A DNA stretch of 64,000 nt from an uncultured Lachnospiraceae bacterium (GCA_910585995.1 CAJUGG010000045.1:4736-68735); one strand, 5' to 3'. Shown: positions 41,958 to 50,341, counted from the first letter of the stretch. The notes: generated from the letters alone by a model not told the origin. A program made the numbers and translations.

Positions 41958-42449
41958 TTAGGCTTTCTCATGCTGATTATTATTTGCCTGATTGCGATTT
42001 CTAAGCATAGCCTCCGCCCGTTTCTGTTTCTGTTCTTCTGTAAGTTCCATTCCTGGATTTATTCGTATCCATTCCACCGGAATGTGCGCCAATAAGGTGC
42101 CGTCTGGACTCTCTGCTAATATCTGACAATCTTCTGGATGCTTCTCTGCTAATCTCTTGATGCGGCTTTTATATCGTCCTTGACAAAATTGAACTGTCGC
42201 CGTCTTCGCATCTTTGATAAACTCTATACCATTTTCTATATTGTCAGATGGGTCCGGCCTGATAATCTCTTTCAGCTCCACATCTGCTGCAATCGCTAAA
42301 GCCTTAAGTGTGCCGTCACTGGTAAAGCCGCCGTTGTCCAGAATCCAGTTAAGGGAAAACTCTGACAGGCCAGTGCTTTTGCATATCTGGTCTGTTGTCA
42401 GTCCCTTTTCCTGCATGATCTCTTTGTATGCTTCTGTTCTCAGTCTCAT
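41958..42449 (-). CDS. Helix-turn-helix phage protein, 163 aa
   Basis: The N-terminal part (EAYKEIMQEKGLTTDQICKSTGLSEFSLNWILDNGGFTSDGTLKALAIAADVELKEII) looks like an XRE-type HTH domain. The rest is of unknown fold, ending in a basic Gln/Asn-rich tail. I start at the ATG at 42449 because AAAGGAG sits 9 nt upstream. The longer frame to 42644 would read through the repeat array. Probably a regulator. Confidence 0.7.
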   Translation of the reverse strand: MRLRTEAYKEIMQEKGLTTDQICKSTGLSEFSLNWILDNGGFTSDGTLKALAIAADVELKEIIRPDPSDNIENGIEFIKDAKTATVQFCQGRYKSRIKRLAEKHPEDCQILAESPDGTLLAHIPVEWIRINPGMELTEEQKQKRAEAMLRNRNQANNNQHEKA

Positions 42450-43076
42450 ATTGTGGTTCTCCTTTCCGTTTATCGCCCAGGACTCCAAAGCCCGCCCACA
42501 GACCGTACAGCGCGCCAGAGAGGCACTCCCGACAGCAGGCCGCCCCATCTTAGGGCCTCGGAAATCTCGGAATCTCTCCCGCGCGCTCTCGTGTCCAGAA
42601 ATTCTTTTTAGGGTGTCGCAAATGTCGCAATACTTCCCGCGCATTGTCGTGTCAATAAATTCCTTTTAGGGACTCCAAAATCTCCAAATACTCCCGCGCC
42701 TGTTCGTGTGCATAAATTCCCATTCCCAGCCCGCAGGTCGTCCCGATCTTGCCGCGCGCGTATCGTGTACATAAATTCCCGGCGCATCCGCCCCCGCGCC
42801 CGTGTTCGTGTTGCAAAATTGACGGTTTCTCTTTGTTCGTTCTTTGTTCGTTGTTCTTTTTTTATGTTGCATTTTGTCGCACTTTTTTGATGATTTCTTG
42901 GAGTTCATGCGATTCTGACAGGCTCTTTTTTATGTGCGCATTTCTGCGCATTTTGTGCAATTTCTCGCCGCTTCCTCACCGCTTCGCCCTCCCGCGCGCG
43001 TCGTGTCATTAAATTGCCTGCTACCCCGGATGCTCTGTATCCAGATCACACGGTTTTTCACGGCTTCCCCACGGCT
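42450..43076. repeat. Mosaic repeat array II (CCGCGC/CGTGT, TTAGGG and T-tract units)
   Basis: CCGCGC-N-TCGTGT-N-AAATT units lie at 42578-42604, 42636-42663, 42693-42721, 42750-42780, 42793-42822 and 42991-43018, with a seventh at 43121-43151 inside the next gene. Three TTAGGG units (near 42550, 42607, 42664) each carry a doubled triplet that differs between units: CTCGGAAATCTCGGAAT, GTCGCAAATGTCGCAAT, CTCCAAAATCTCCAAAT. T-tract units lie near 42857 and 42922. The GC-rich units contrast with AT-rich flanks. No gene is supported here. Confidence 0.78.
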
Positions 43077-43358
43077 TCAGGACCAGATAAGAAGATCACA
43101 GGCCCCGGCTCCGCTGTCCACCGCGCCCGTGTTATCGTGTAACAAAATTGCTGATTCCTCTAGCTTCGCTCTTGGTTCAATGCTCTTTTTTTGTTTGCAT
43201 TTTCTTGCAATATTTGCATTTTCATTTACTATCATCTTGACAGTGTTTACAGAAACCCCGTTTTTTTTTGCAGTGGCACTATAGATGCCAGACTCCACAT
43301 AATCGGCTATGATCTTCTTTTTCTGTTCATCTGTAAGCCTGGCAGCCACATCCATCAC
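43077..43358 (-). CDS. HTH phage protein (terminase-small-subunit-like), C-terminus replaced by repeat units
   Basis: A 93-residue protein. Residues 1-60 (LTDEQKKKIIADYVESGIYSATAKKNGVSVNTVKMIVNENANIARKCKQKK) match a common HTH found in small phage terminase-like or regulatory proteins. From about residue 60 on, the sequence is encoded by repeat-array units (T-tract at 43179-43225, CCGCGC unit at 43121-43151) and does not look like the family's usual helical C-terminus. It is probably a truncated gene. It overlaps the upstream gene by four bases. Confidence 0.65.
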   Translation of the reverse strand: MMDVAARLTDEQKKKIIADYVESGIYSATAKKNGVSVNTVKMIVNENANIARKCKQKKSIEPRAKLEESAILLHDNTGAVDSGAGACDLLIWS

Positions 43359-43735
43359 CCCTTTCTTCTTAACAGATCATTAAAGGCTGCAAGAGCCTTT
43401 CTTCTGTATGCATAAAAATCAACTTTTGTCGCCGGTATGTAAATCTGCTTATACATTTGCTCATATCCTACGCCACTTGTTAAAGATCTTATCAAATAAT
43501 CTGATAGCCACGGACAACTGCTTTCTGCTGCCTTTTGCAGCAGTTCTTGGTTATCCTCTGATCTAGCTAGAGTGAGAAGTTCTTCAACCCGCTCTGGACT
43601 AATGCCATAGTGTCTATATTGCTTTTCTCGTGTCCGCATCTTGCACATGCTCCTTGCATCTTGTATAATCAAGTCAGATGTACAGTTGCACCGTTGCCGG
43701 ATTCCCTTTTTCGTCCTCCCGGCAGCGGTTTCCAT
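43355..43735 (-). CDS. Phage protein of unknown function, 126 aa
   Basis: The pattern YRHYGISPERVEELL...AAESSCPWLSDYLIRSLTSGVGYEQMYKQIYIPATKVDFYAYRRKALAAF resembles small proteins found near packaging or regulatory genes of clostridial phages. No function is known to me. I start at the ATG at 43735, after GGAAGAAAAATAAA, just past the stop of the small membrane protein upstream. An upstream ATG at 43759 is possible but lies inside that gene. Confidence 0.65.
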   Translation of the reverse strand: METAAGRTKKGIRQRCNCTSDLIIQDARSMCKMRTREKQYRHYGISPERVEELLTLARSEDNQELLQKAAESSCPWLSDYLIRSLTSGVGYEQMYKQIYIPATKVDFYAYRRKALAAFNDLLRRKG

Positions 43736-43736
43736 T

Positions 43737-43832
43737 TTATTTTTCTTCCAATTTTCCAAAAATTGCGGCTAATTCCAACATGATAATCAATGCTACACAT
43801 AGAATCCCTGTTAGCAAAATATTTGTAAACAT
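43737..43832 (-). CDS. Small membrane protein, 31 aa
   Basis: Reads MFTNILLTGILCVALIIMLE then LAAIFGKLEEK. One hydrophobic helix spans most of it, with a short charged end. AAGGAGG lies 8 nt before the ATG, which is a strong site. It is squeezed between the tape-measure stop (43851) and the next gene and nearly overlaps both. No homologue is recognised; a holin-like or tail-membrane role is only a guess. Confidence 0.65.
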   Translation of the reverse strand: MFTNILLTGILCVALIIMLELAAIFGKLEEK

Positions 43833-43850
43833 CAGTTCGTCCTCCTTCCC

Positions 43851-46800
43851 TTACCCAAGTGCAAACATATTCCTACCGCTTGACATCTGCTCAATCCTTC
43901 CTTGCTTTACAACTGCTTCAGCAATCTGTCTTCCATCCAAATACAATTTGATGATATTTGTTCCGCCGCCCTGCTGATTCCTTCCGCTTTCTTCCCTGAC
44001 AACCTTGCGAAGAAGCGCTTCTGGCATCTCCAAGTTGTTTCCGTGACGCTGATCCCCCATCATAGCCAAGAATGGAGCATTTGGTGGAATGACGGCACCA
44101 GAGGCAAGGTAGGGGATTTTCGGAGTAGAAACTTTTTGAATGTTAAAACCAAGTTTCTTTCCACCAAACTTCGGAACCCAGTCAGGAACCTTTACATTGA
44201 TTTTGTTTAATGCAGAAATAATTGCATTGATGGCATAAACAAAATAACTTATTAAACTATTTAACATACCAATAATCCCATTGATAGGAGTCTTTGCAAC
44301 TGCAAGCAAAGAATCAAAAACCCCCTTAAATATTTGCTTGATTCCTTCCCAAGCTTTTTTCCAATTTCCTGTAAATGCACCAGAAAGGAAGATGATGATG
44401 CCTTCAAAGATTTCCTTTGTACTCTTCCAATTATTTTCCACATTTTTCATAAATCCACCGATCACTCCGCCAAATGTGCCGAACCAATATTCCCAATCCG
44501 CGGAAAATACGCCGGAAAGCCAATTTCCAAATTCTTCAAATTTGCCCTTTACAAAATCCCAGGTTTCTTTTGCTGCTTTTTTCACCTTGTCCCAATTAGC
44601 AATAAGCAAAACACCTATAGCAATTAGACTTCCGATCGCGAGAACTGCAAGGCCTATAGGAGATGTCAGTAAACCGAAAACATTGATTAATGTATTTATG
44701 AGTTTTACAATAGACAAAACAATTTTCAAAGAAGCTATTGCTCCGCCTACTGATAGAAGCGCTGCAACTACTACCTTTGCAACTGGGGGAAGTTTCTTAA
44801 AGCCATCCACTAATTTACTTATAAGAATAGCTCCTAAATCAAATAATCTGTCTGCAATACCACCCCAATCTATATTGAGTATAAACTCTTTTATTTTTTC
44901 CCCAAGAAGTTCCCATTCCACTTTTGAGACTGCTTCTATCAGGGCATCTAAAATACCTTTAATAACCTCACTTGCCCCGACAGCAACCGTTTTCGCATCA
45001 AAATTTTTCAAGAAATTATTAATTCCATTTGCTATGTTAGTTCCAAGATCTTTCCAGACAAAGGTTTTTGATAGATCTATAGCTATCTGGAAAATGCCTG
45101 TAATAGCTTTACCAAGAGATGCTCCGATTTTTCCAAGCTCTATCTTTTTAACAACTCCATTGAGAGCTTCTGCAATAGATATTCCGAGTTGGGACCATCC
45201 AGTAAGGCCGGCATCATTTTTTCTCCACATGTCGGTAACAAATCCATCAAAGAACCGCCATCCGATCATAAATTTGTTCCCAATGGCTTTTCCAAATTCT
45301 GTCCATTCTACTTCATCTAGCATCCCTCTAAGTCCTGTGGATATCTTTGTACCTAGATTTTCAAAATTAAACCCTTCGACTAAAAGATTGAAAGAATTAA
45401 CTAATGTATTAATCCCGGCTCCTATCACTCGCCCCATCAATTCCCATTCGATGTTATCCACAAGGCTGTTGAGAGATGTTGTAAAGGCGTTGATAAAGTA
45501 TGTAATCTTAGGACCAACATTATCCCAATTAATGACATCATACACTTTCTGTAAACCTGAATTGATTCCAGATGCCATATAAGCGCCAAGACCTTCCCAG
45601 TCTTCGTTTTTTATCAGGTCCTTGATCTTCTGTACCATGTTAGCAATAGATTGCTCGATTGGTACAGTCTCAAACATATCTTGTGGTGTAGGTGGCTTAT
45701 ATCCTTCGTTCTCGTCTTTTTTGGATATGTCACTGGTCTCAAATCTTTTAACCTCATCTAAGCCGGATAAGTAGCTGTCAGTTGCTTTTTCCGCTTCTTC
45801 TGCTGCATTTGCAGTGTCTTTTAATCCAGCGGCATAATCCTCCTGCACTGCAATGGCTTTTACAAAACTCTTTTGTCCTGTCATAGCAGCTATAAACATC
45901 CCGACATAGGTCGCTGCTTGGGAGATCATGTTGATAAATTTTGTCAAAGCTGGAGTAACTATGGTTAAGATCGGATTAAACGCCGTGGCGAGACTGTTTT
46001 TGAGTTGTGTAAGTGCGGACATTAGAGCAGAGATATTTTTATTGGTTTCGTCTGAATATTGGGCGAGATTGGAAAAGCCTTCTTTTATGCTAGTTCTGAT
46101 TTTGTTGACCAAGATGTACATGCTTCTAATACCGAGCGTATACTTCAGAATGGTTTTTAAAGCTTTTCCAAAGCTATTTTTTGACTTTTTGGCTTGTTTA
46201 TTTAATCCAGAGAGAGATAAGACAGCCTTCCCTATAGCAGAGGCTAATCTTTTGAAGCCTTTAATAATTGCGGATTTTGCAATATTTAAGAGTGCTAAAG
46301 CTGCCTTTTTAGCTACATTTGCAAAAGTTTTCAAAACAGAAACAGTAACATTAAGTAGTACAGTCCCTATGATTTGCAATCCTTTTATTAACCCCTGAAG
46401 AGATGCGTTCAAAAAAGAAGCTCGTTCTCCGCTATCTTCCATAGATCTACTAAATTCAGCTACTTTCTGCTTTAACTGTTCGTAAGAGGTTCCTAGTCGA
46501 TTTCCACTTTCTCTAAGTTTTTCTTGCTCGTTAGCAATACGGCTTTCGATACCACTTGTGTCGTTTTTCTTATATGCTCCTCCTTCTGATTCAAGCTTGT
46601 TTTTCATTTTCTCTGCTTCTACAAGTCTTGCAATCAAATTCGAGATCTCTTTTTCCATGTTTTTTAAAGAAGTCGTCTTTACGTCTTTGGAGCTTTCAAG
46701 ATTCTCTTTGTCTTTCGTTGCTTGTCGAAGTTGTATTTCTAATTTTTCAATGTCATATTGTATTTTCTTGAAGGCATTGCTGTTTCTCTTTCCTCCAGTT

Positions 46801-47255
46801 GCCAGGAATTTCTCTTTGCGAGAATATGCATCTAACAGCGCTTTATCGAGCCTATTGACTTCTTTTTCTGCTGCTTTGTATTCCGTTGTTACTTGGAATC
46901 CTTTCCCGCTTTGTATCAATTCTTCTTTTTTTTCTATAGCGCGTTTGATGGAAGATATCAGCTTTTCAATCTCTTTGTTGGTACTTGTGTACTCTTTGGT
47001 TTCGATCTTCTGCCCTTTCATTTCTTCAAGCTTCGATTTAAGGGCAGCTACTTTTTGCTCCTGCTGTGCATAAAGCTGATTCTGGCGAACAAAAGCGTCT
47101 GTTTGTTTTTGAAGGGCAAGCCTAGCGGTTTCTCCCACATTAGAAATTTCTTTTGCCATCCGCCGGGCTGCGGCTTCTACTGCTTTTCCTCCCGGTTTCA
47201 TTCCATCAGCATTAATTGCTGTATTGATATAAATTGTACCGTCTGCTTGCGCCAT
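43851..47255 (-). CDS. Phage tail tape-measure protein
   Basis: A 1134-residue protein that would set tail length and help DNA entry. Residues 1-275 are a long coiled coil (QKVAALKSKLEEMKGQKIETKEY; VRLVEAEKMKNKLE type heptads). Hydrophobic Ala/Leu-rich helices lie at about 283-345 and again at 860-910. Repeats of the form IGxxLGxAIxGIFxxAIDLSxxxxWxxLG fill the middle (540-830). A small chaperone-like gene lies immediately upstream, as in siphophages. The rest of the morphogenesis module is missing, so no virion is expected from this element alone. Confidence 0.88.
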   Translation of the reverse strand: MAQADGTIYINTAINADGMKPGGKAVEAAARRMAKEISNVGETARLALQKQTDAFVRQNQLYAQQEQKVAALKSKLEEMKGQKIETKEYTSTNKEIEKLISSIKRAIEKKEELIQSGKGFQVTTEYKAAEKEVNRLDKALLDAYSRKEKFLATGGKRNSNAFKKIQYDIEKLEIQLRQATKDKENLESSKDVKTTSLKNMEKEISNLIARLVEAEKMKNKLESEGGAYKKNDTSGIESRIANEQEKLRESGNRLGTSYEQLKQKVAEFSRSMEDSGERASFLNASLQGLIKGLQIIGTVLLNVTVSVLKTFANVAKKAALALLNIAKSAIIKGFKRLASAIGKAVLSLSGLNKQAKKSKNSFGKALKTILKYTLGIRSMYILVNKIRTSIKEGFSNLAQYSDETNKNISALMSALTQLKNSLATAFNPILTIVTPALTKFINMISQAATYVGMFIAAMTGQKSFVKAIAVQEDYAAGLKDTANAAEEAEKATDSYLSGLDEVKRFETSDISKKDENEGYKPPTPQDMFETVPIEQSIANMVQKIKDLIKNEDWEGLGAYMASGINSGLQKVYDVINWDNVGPKITYFINAFTTSLNSLVDNIEWELMGRVIGAGINTLVNSFNLLVEGFNFENLGTKISTGLRGMLDEVEWTEFGKAIGNKFMIGWRFFDGFVTDMWRKNDAGLTGWSQLGISIAEALNGVVKKIELGKIGASLGKAITGIFQIAIDLSKTFVWKDLGTNIANGINNFLKNFDAKTVAVGASEVIKGILDALIEAVSKVEWELLGEKIKEFILNIDWGGIADRLFDLGAILISKLVDGFKKLPPVAKVVVAALLSVGGAIASLKIVLSIVKLINTLINVFGLLTSPIGLAVLAIGSLIAIGVLLIANWDKVKKAAKETWDFVKGKFEEFGNWLSGVFSADWEYWFGTFGGVIGGFMKNVENNWKSTKEIFEGIIIFLSGAFTGNWKKAWEGIKQIFKGVFDSLLAVAKTPINGIIGMLNSLISYFVYAINAIISALNKINVKVPDWVPKFGGKKLGFNIQKVSTPKIPYLASGAVIPPNAPFLAMMGDQRHGNNLEMPEALLRKVVREESGRNQQGGGTNIIKLYLDGRQIAEAVVKQGRIEQMSSGRNMFALG

Positions 47256-47259
47256 TCGT

Positions 47260-47574
47260 TCACTCCTTTGCCCATTTGTGAATCATTAACTCTAGTTTTT
47301 CAAAAAATTCAGAGAAGGCCTCAAAGCCGACATATCCTTTGCCAAATACTTTTCTACAGGCATTTTCACCAAATATATGGTCAAACTCTCGCATCAGCTT
47401 TACAGAGGATTCTAAACAATCCACCTCTTGTCCACCGACTTCCTGACTTTTTATAAGACATTTATTAGATTCATTCTGGTAAAGTTGTCCAAAAACTTTT
47501 ATATCTTTGATAAATTTGGGTGATACAGAGATTGTGATACTCCCATTCTTTACCCTAATTGTTTTTGTCTGCAT
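47260..47574 (-). CDS. Probable tail assembly chaperone, 104 aa
   Basis: A small protein (TIRVKNGSITISVSPKFIKDIKVFGQLYQNES...FDHIFGENACRKVFGKGYVGFEAFSEFFEKLELMIHKW). Length, FxxFFEKL-type helical end and position one gene before the tape measure fit siphophage tail-assembly chaperones. Sequence similarity is not strong enough to be sure. GAAAGGG precedes the ATG. I see no slippery site for the classical frameshifted second product. Confidence 0.65.
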   Translation of the reverse strand: MQTKTIRVKNGSITISVSPKFIKDIKVFGQLYQNESNKCLIKSQEVGGQEVDCLESSVKLMREFDHIFGENACRKVFGKGYVGFEAFSEFFEKLELMIHKWAKE

Positions 47575-47794
47575 AATCTTTTACCCTTTCATTCTGTAAT
47601 CTTGGTATATCATTTATGATGATTGCAGCAGGTCTTGCCTTCTCCATAAGCGTATTAAACACCTTTCGGCTGTAAGAAACGCCCTGATACAAATATTCTC
47701 CCGCTTCGGTCAGTACCGCTATGACAACTGGTGTTTTCTGGCGCTCGTTTTTCCGCACCTCTAGCGCCTTAATCCTTCTTACATACTGATTCAA
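47555..47794 (-). CDS. Hypothetical phage protein, 79 aa (TTG start)
   Basis: No family recognised; it reads VVIAVLTEAGEYLYQGVSYSRKVFNTLMEKARPAAIIINDIPR. The start is TTG at 47794, 8 nt after AAAGGAG, and it overlaps the upstream stop as TTGA. Its end overlaps the chaperone-like gene by 20 bases. Confidence 0.6.
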   Translation of the reverse strand: MNQYVRRIKALEVRKNERQKTPVVIAVLTEAGEYLYQGVSYSRKVFNTLMEKARPAAIIINDIPRLQNERVKDYADKNN

Positions 47795-48063
47795 ATAGAG
47801 ATCTCCTTTCCGGGCATCATACTTAGCAGCGTATCCAGCTCTTTTAAATTATTTCCTCCGACAATCCGCCACTCTGGAAAACCAGTATAACAGATTCCGT
47901 TTTCCTTATGGGGTTCTTCCCGCATCTTCATAAGCTCCTGAAGGTTTACTCGCTTGGTTCTTCCATTCTCCGATGGAACTTCAAAAATCAAAGAACCTGG
48001 AGACTTCTCCTCCAAAGCTTCCAGCCTCGCCAATATGGAACGTGTACATTTTCGTATCTTCAT
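47791..48063 (-). CDS. Hypothetical phage protein, 90 aa
   Basis: Begins MKIRKCTRSILARLEALEEK. A charged N-terminal helix is followed by a beta-like stretch (SLIFEVPSENGRTKRVNLQEL) and a segment WRIVGGNNLKELDTLLSMMPG. Not recognised. GGGGGT lies upstream of the ATG. It is coupled to the next gene by a TTGA overlap. Confidence 0.6.
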   Translation of the reverse strand: MKIRKCTRSILARLEALEEKSPGSLIFEVPSENGRTKRVNLQELMKMREEPHKENGICYTGFPEWRIVGGNNLKELDTLLSMMPGKEISI

Positions 48064-48100
48064 AGGAATACCCCCTTAAACTTTAAATTCTGAATACTTT

Positions 48101-48463
48101 TCACTGTTTTTCCGCCTCTTCAAGTGCTCTCAGGCGTTCCAGAATATCCGTCTGCTCCGTCCAGACTTTGCACTGATTAAATAAAATCTGGATACCGTTT
48201 ACCTTTGTCTGCGGACTGACGCCTTTGTCGCGGATAATGTTCTGCAGTATCTGCACGCCCTCATCCAGAAACATCTGCATCCTCCCGGTTGCCGACCTAA
48301 TAAACTCCATTCGGCGGTCCGCCAGCATTTCCTGCAGCACCGGATCGTCCCGATATTTTGCGGCCGTCTGCGGAGTGACTCCGATCTCTCTGGCAATATC
48401 TGTCAGCTTATCGTATTTCAAAAACGCCGCAACGGTCGCCTCACTGTAATTCTTTTTCTTCAA
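48101..48463 (-). CDS. HTH phage protein, possible small terminase subunit, 120 aa (TTG start)
   Basis: The N-terminal helix-turn-helix (SEATVAAFLKYDKLTDIAREIGVTPQTAAKYRDDPVLQEMLADRRMEFIRSATGRMQ) followed by helices resembles the phBC6A51-type small terminase or regulator proteins. No large terminase is present to support packaging. The start is TTG, overlapping the upstream stop (TTGA), with GGGGTGAG upstream. Confidence 0.6.
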   Translation of the reverse strand: MKKKNYSEATVAAFLKYDKLTDIAREIGVTPQTAAKYRDDPVLQEMLADRRMEFIRSATGRMQMFLDEGVQILQNIIRDKGVSPQTKVNGIQILFNQCKVWTEQTDILERLRALEEAEKQ

Positions 48464-48642
48464 GTGCTCACCCCGCTCTGCAGCTGCCTGATCGCAGCCC
48501 TGATACCTTCCTTTTTCTCTGGCGGCAACTCCCTGCGGAGCATCCGGCAGAATGTCACCTCTGAAACTCCGATCGCATCCGCTACCTTCCAGTGGAACAG
48601 ACCTGCGTTCCTGATTTCATTTCGGATATCAACATTACACAT
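48460..48642 (-). CDS. Small HTH phage protein, 60 aa
   Basis: A Cro-like fold is suggested by IRNAGLFHWKVADAIGVSEVTFCRMLRRELPPEKKEGIRAAIRQLQ. GGAAGGAG precedes the ATG. It overlaps the next gene by four bases. Similar mini-HTH genes occur in early regions of Firmicutes phages. Confidence 0.7.
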   Translation of the reverse strand: MCNVDIRNEIRNAGLFHWKVADAIGVSEVTFCRMLRRELPPEKKEGIRAAIRQLQSGVST

Positions 48643-48759
48643 GAAAATCTCTCCTTCCCGTTATTGTTATTATCATTGTAACGTACCTGCCAGAATATGG
48701 TGGTAACACATATCAGCGTGCACTGCTGCCGGAGATTTTGAGAGAGTGGCAGCGGGTAA

Positions 48760-49293
48760 CTACTTCGAGCCCTCTAAAAGAGGCTTATGTCCGCAATTTT
48801 CCAACAGTGCCCGGACGTTGGCGGGGATTTTCCGCAATTCCCTTGATCTGGTCAGTTCCTGCCGATATGTCCGCATGAAATTGGACTGGACAACGTTTTC
48901 AATAGATTTCATATCGGTTTCCGCCCAACTCCGCAGCATTTCCGGACTGCCAACTGCTTTCTGTACTACGTCCGGCAGTTTGGCATATTCCTCATCGGCA
49001 TAGTATAAACTCCGGCGGAGTGCTTTTGATACAAGTGACCATGCCTCCATCTCGCTAAGTTCGCCGACGTTTCCCAACCTGTCCATCATTCCGACAAGCT
49101 GGCCGACTGACGGAGCGAATCCGCTTGCATCTGATAAGACAAAAGCTTTTAACGCTGCAGCCACCTGATTATAGCTGAAATCTTCCAACATAAGAGTCCA
49201 GGCATCCACCGTGAGAGTCATATCTGACGGATGCCAGTTTGGATATGTACTCGACACTACCATGATAATTTTCTTTACTTCCTCTCTCGTCAT
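48760..49293 (-). CDS. Phage replication protein, helicase loader/G39P-like
   Basis: A 177-residue helical protein. The N-terminal block (TREEVKKIIMVVSSTYPNWHPSDMTLTVDAWTLMLEDFSYNQVAAALKAFVLSDASGFAPSVGQLVGMM) matches the pattern of SPP1 G39P-like helicase loaders and inhibitors (replicative helicase recruitment). The C-terminal helices (EMLRSWAETDMKSIENVVQSNFMRTY) are typical of this phage group. It lies directly after the DnaD-like organiser gene. Confidence 0.75.
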   Translation of the reverse strand: MTREEVKKIIMVVSSTYPNWHPSDMTLTVDAWTLMLEDFSYNQVAAALKAFVLSDASGFAPSVGQLVGMMDRLGNVGELSEMEAWSLVSKALRRSLYYADEEYAKLPDVVQKAVGSPEMLRSWAETDMKSIENVVQSNFMRTYRQELTRSRELRKIPANVRALLENCGHKPLLEGSK

Positions 49294-49302
49294 AAATCCT
49301 CC

Positions 49303-50052
49303 CTAAACTTTGTCCCAATTATAGCCCCCGGATGTTTTTGAACCGCTCTTTTTGCAATTGTCCTTCAAGGGGAATAACCCCTGCCAGCTATTCATGATGG
49401 ACTGATTTAAAATCTCGATTGCGGTATCACTGTCTATCGAGTCACAGAAGGGCAGTTTTGCCATTTCTTTCAGCTTGGAGATTGCAAGCTGAATCGCCCT
49501 TTCAGTCATGGGCTTTTTGATTTGCTTTCTCATAGTCACGTAAGCCCGAAAGGCTTCGTCTAACAGCTCGTCATTTGGGAAATACACGGGAGCTGCTTTT
49601 TCCGGTTTCTCGCGCTTTATAGACTTTCCTACCCTATCCTTCTCTTTACTTATCTTATCTATACTATACTGTGTATCCATATCGGATACAGTCTGTATAC
49701 ATGGTGTATCCGTACCTATTTCATACACTCCGTTATTTACAATTAAACGTTTAAATTCTGTTTGATAAACGGTTTTTTTATACCTGTCGGACTGGATGTA
49801 ATTGTTCTGCCGCCAATGCCGAATGACAATAATTCCATTTTCCAGAGCAATCACAAATCCTTTGACGACCAAAAGTTTTAGATCATCCTGATTAGCTCCA
49901 ATCATTGCCGTTACTCTTTTGGGGGAAGATACAAAACCGTCATCATCCGCTCTCAAACCCAAATGAAAATACAGAGCCTGGGAAGAAATAGGCAAATCTA
50001 AGAAAGCATCCGTGTCCACAACATCCAATGAGAACATTCTGCGGTTTGCCAT
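49303..50052 (-). CDS. Phage replisome organiser, DnaD-like
   Basis: A 249-residue protein. The N-terminal winged helix is typical of phage replisome organisers: RMFSLDVVDTDAFLDLPISSQALYFHLGLRADDDGFVSSPKRVTAMIGANQDDLKLLVVKGFV followed by VIRHWRQNNYIQSDRYKKTVY. The C-terminal half has a helical region ending with NNxWxG-like SIMNSWQGLF. It would bind the phage origin and recruit the helicase loader. GGAGAG precedes the ATG. Confidence 0.83.
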   Translation of the reverse strand: MANRRMFSLDVVDTDAFLDLPISSQALYFHLGLRADDDGFVSSPKRVTAMIGANQDDLKLLVVKGFVIALENGIIVIRHWRQNNYIQSDRYKKTVYQTEFKRLIVNNGVYEIGTDTPCIQTVSDMDTQYSIDKISKEKDRVGKSIKREKPEKAAPVYFPNDELLDEAFRAYVTMRKQIKKPMTERAIQLAISKLKEMAKLPFCDSIDSDTAIEILNQSIMNSWQGLFPLKDNCKKSGSKTSGGYNWDKV

Positions 50053-50056
50053 GTTT

Positions 50057-50341
50057 TCACTCTCCGATCTGATTTAGATAAGCTCTCGCCGAATCTAAGG
50101 CAAGAAGCGTGTGTTTCCCTCTGCTCTCCAGTGTTACAATAAACTCCCTGACCTCTTCTGCGTTTTGAGGGAGAAAATATCCACCCCCGTCTTGACATGT
50201 GGACAGGATCACCGCTCCTGCGGCACGCTCTTCTGCAATTACCTGCTGAAGTTCCCTGATGCTTTTGCAGCCTGCCAGATCAGCGAGTCGCTGTGACGAT
50301 ATAGCATTTTTCTTACCAACCAATAAAAAATCCTCAATCAT
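50057..50341 (-). CDS. Small phage protein of unknown function, 94 aa
   Basis: Contains a likely winged-helix (NAISSQRLADLAGCKSIRELQQVIAEERAAGAVILSTCQDGGGYFLP) with a GGGYFLP wing, as in small phage regulators placed before replisome genes. GAAAGGAC lies 7 nt before the ATG at 50341; a start at 50392 lacks a ribosome site. Confidence 0.7.
   Translation of the reverse strand: MIEDFLLVGKKNAISSQRLADLAGCKSIRELQQVIAEERAAGAVILSTCQDGGGYFLPQNAEEVREFIVTLESRGKHTLLALDSARAYLNQIGE

Noticed and set aside
42666..42908. 80-residue minus-strand frame
   Set aside because: It is composed entirely of repeat-array units, with no ribosome site or recognisable domain.
44281..45582. 433-residue plus-strand reading frame
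   Set aside because: It is antisense to the tape-measure gene, has no ribosome site and only low-complexity Pro/Ser-rich sequence; the minus-strand coiled-coil protein is the real gene.
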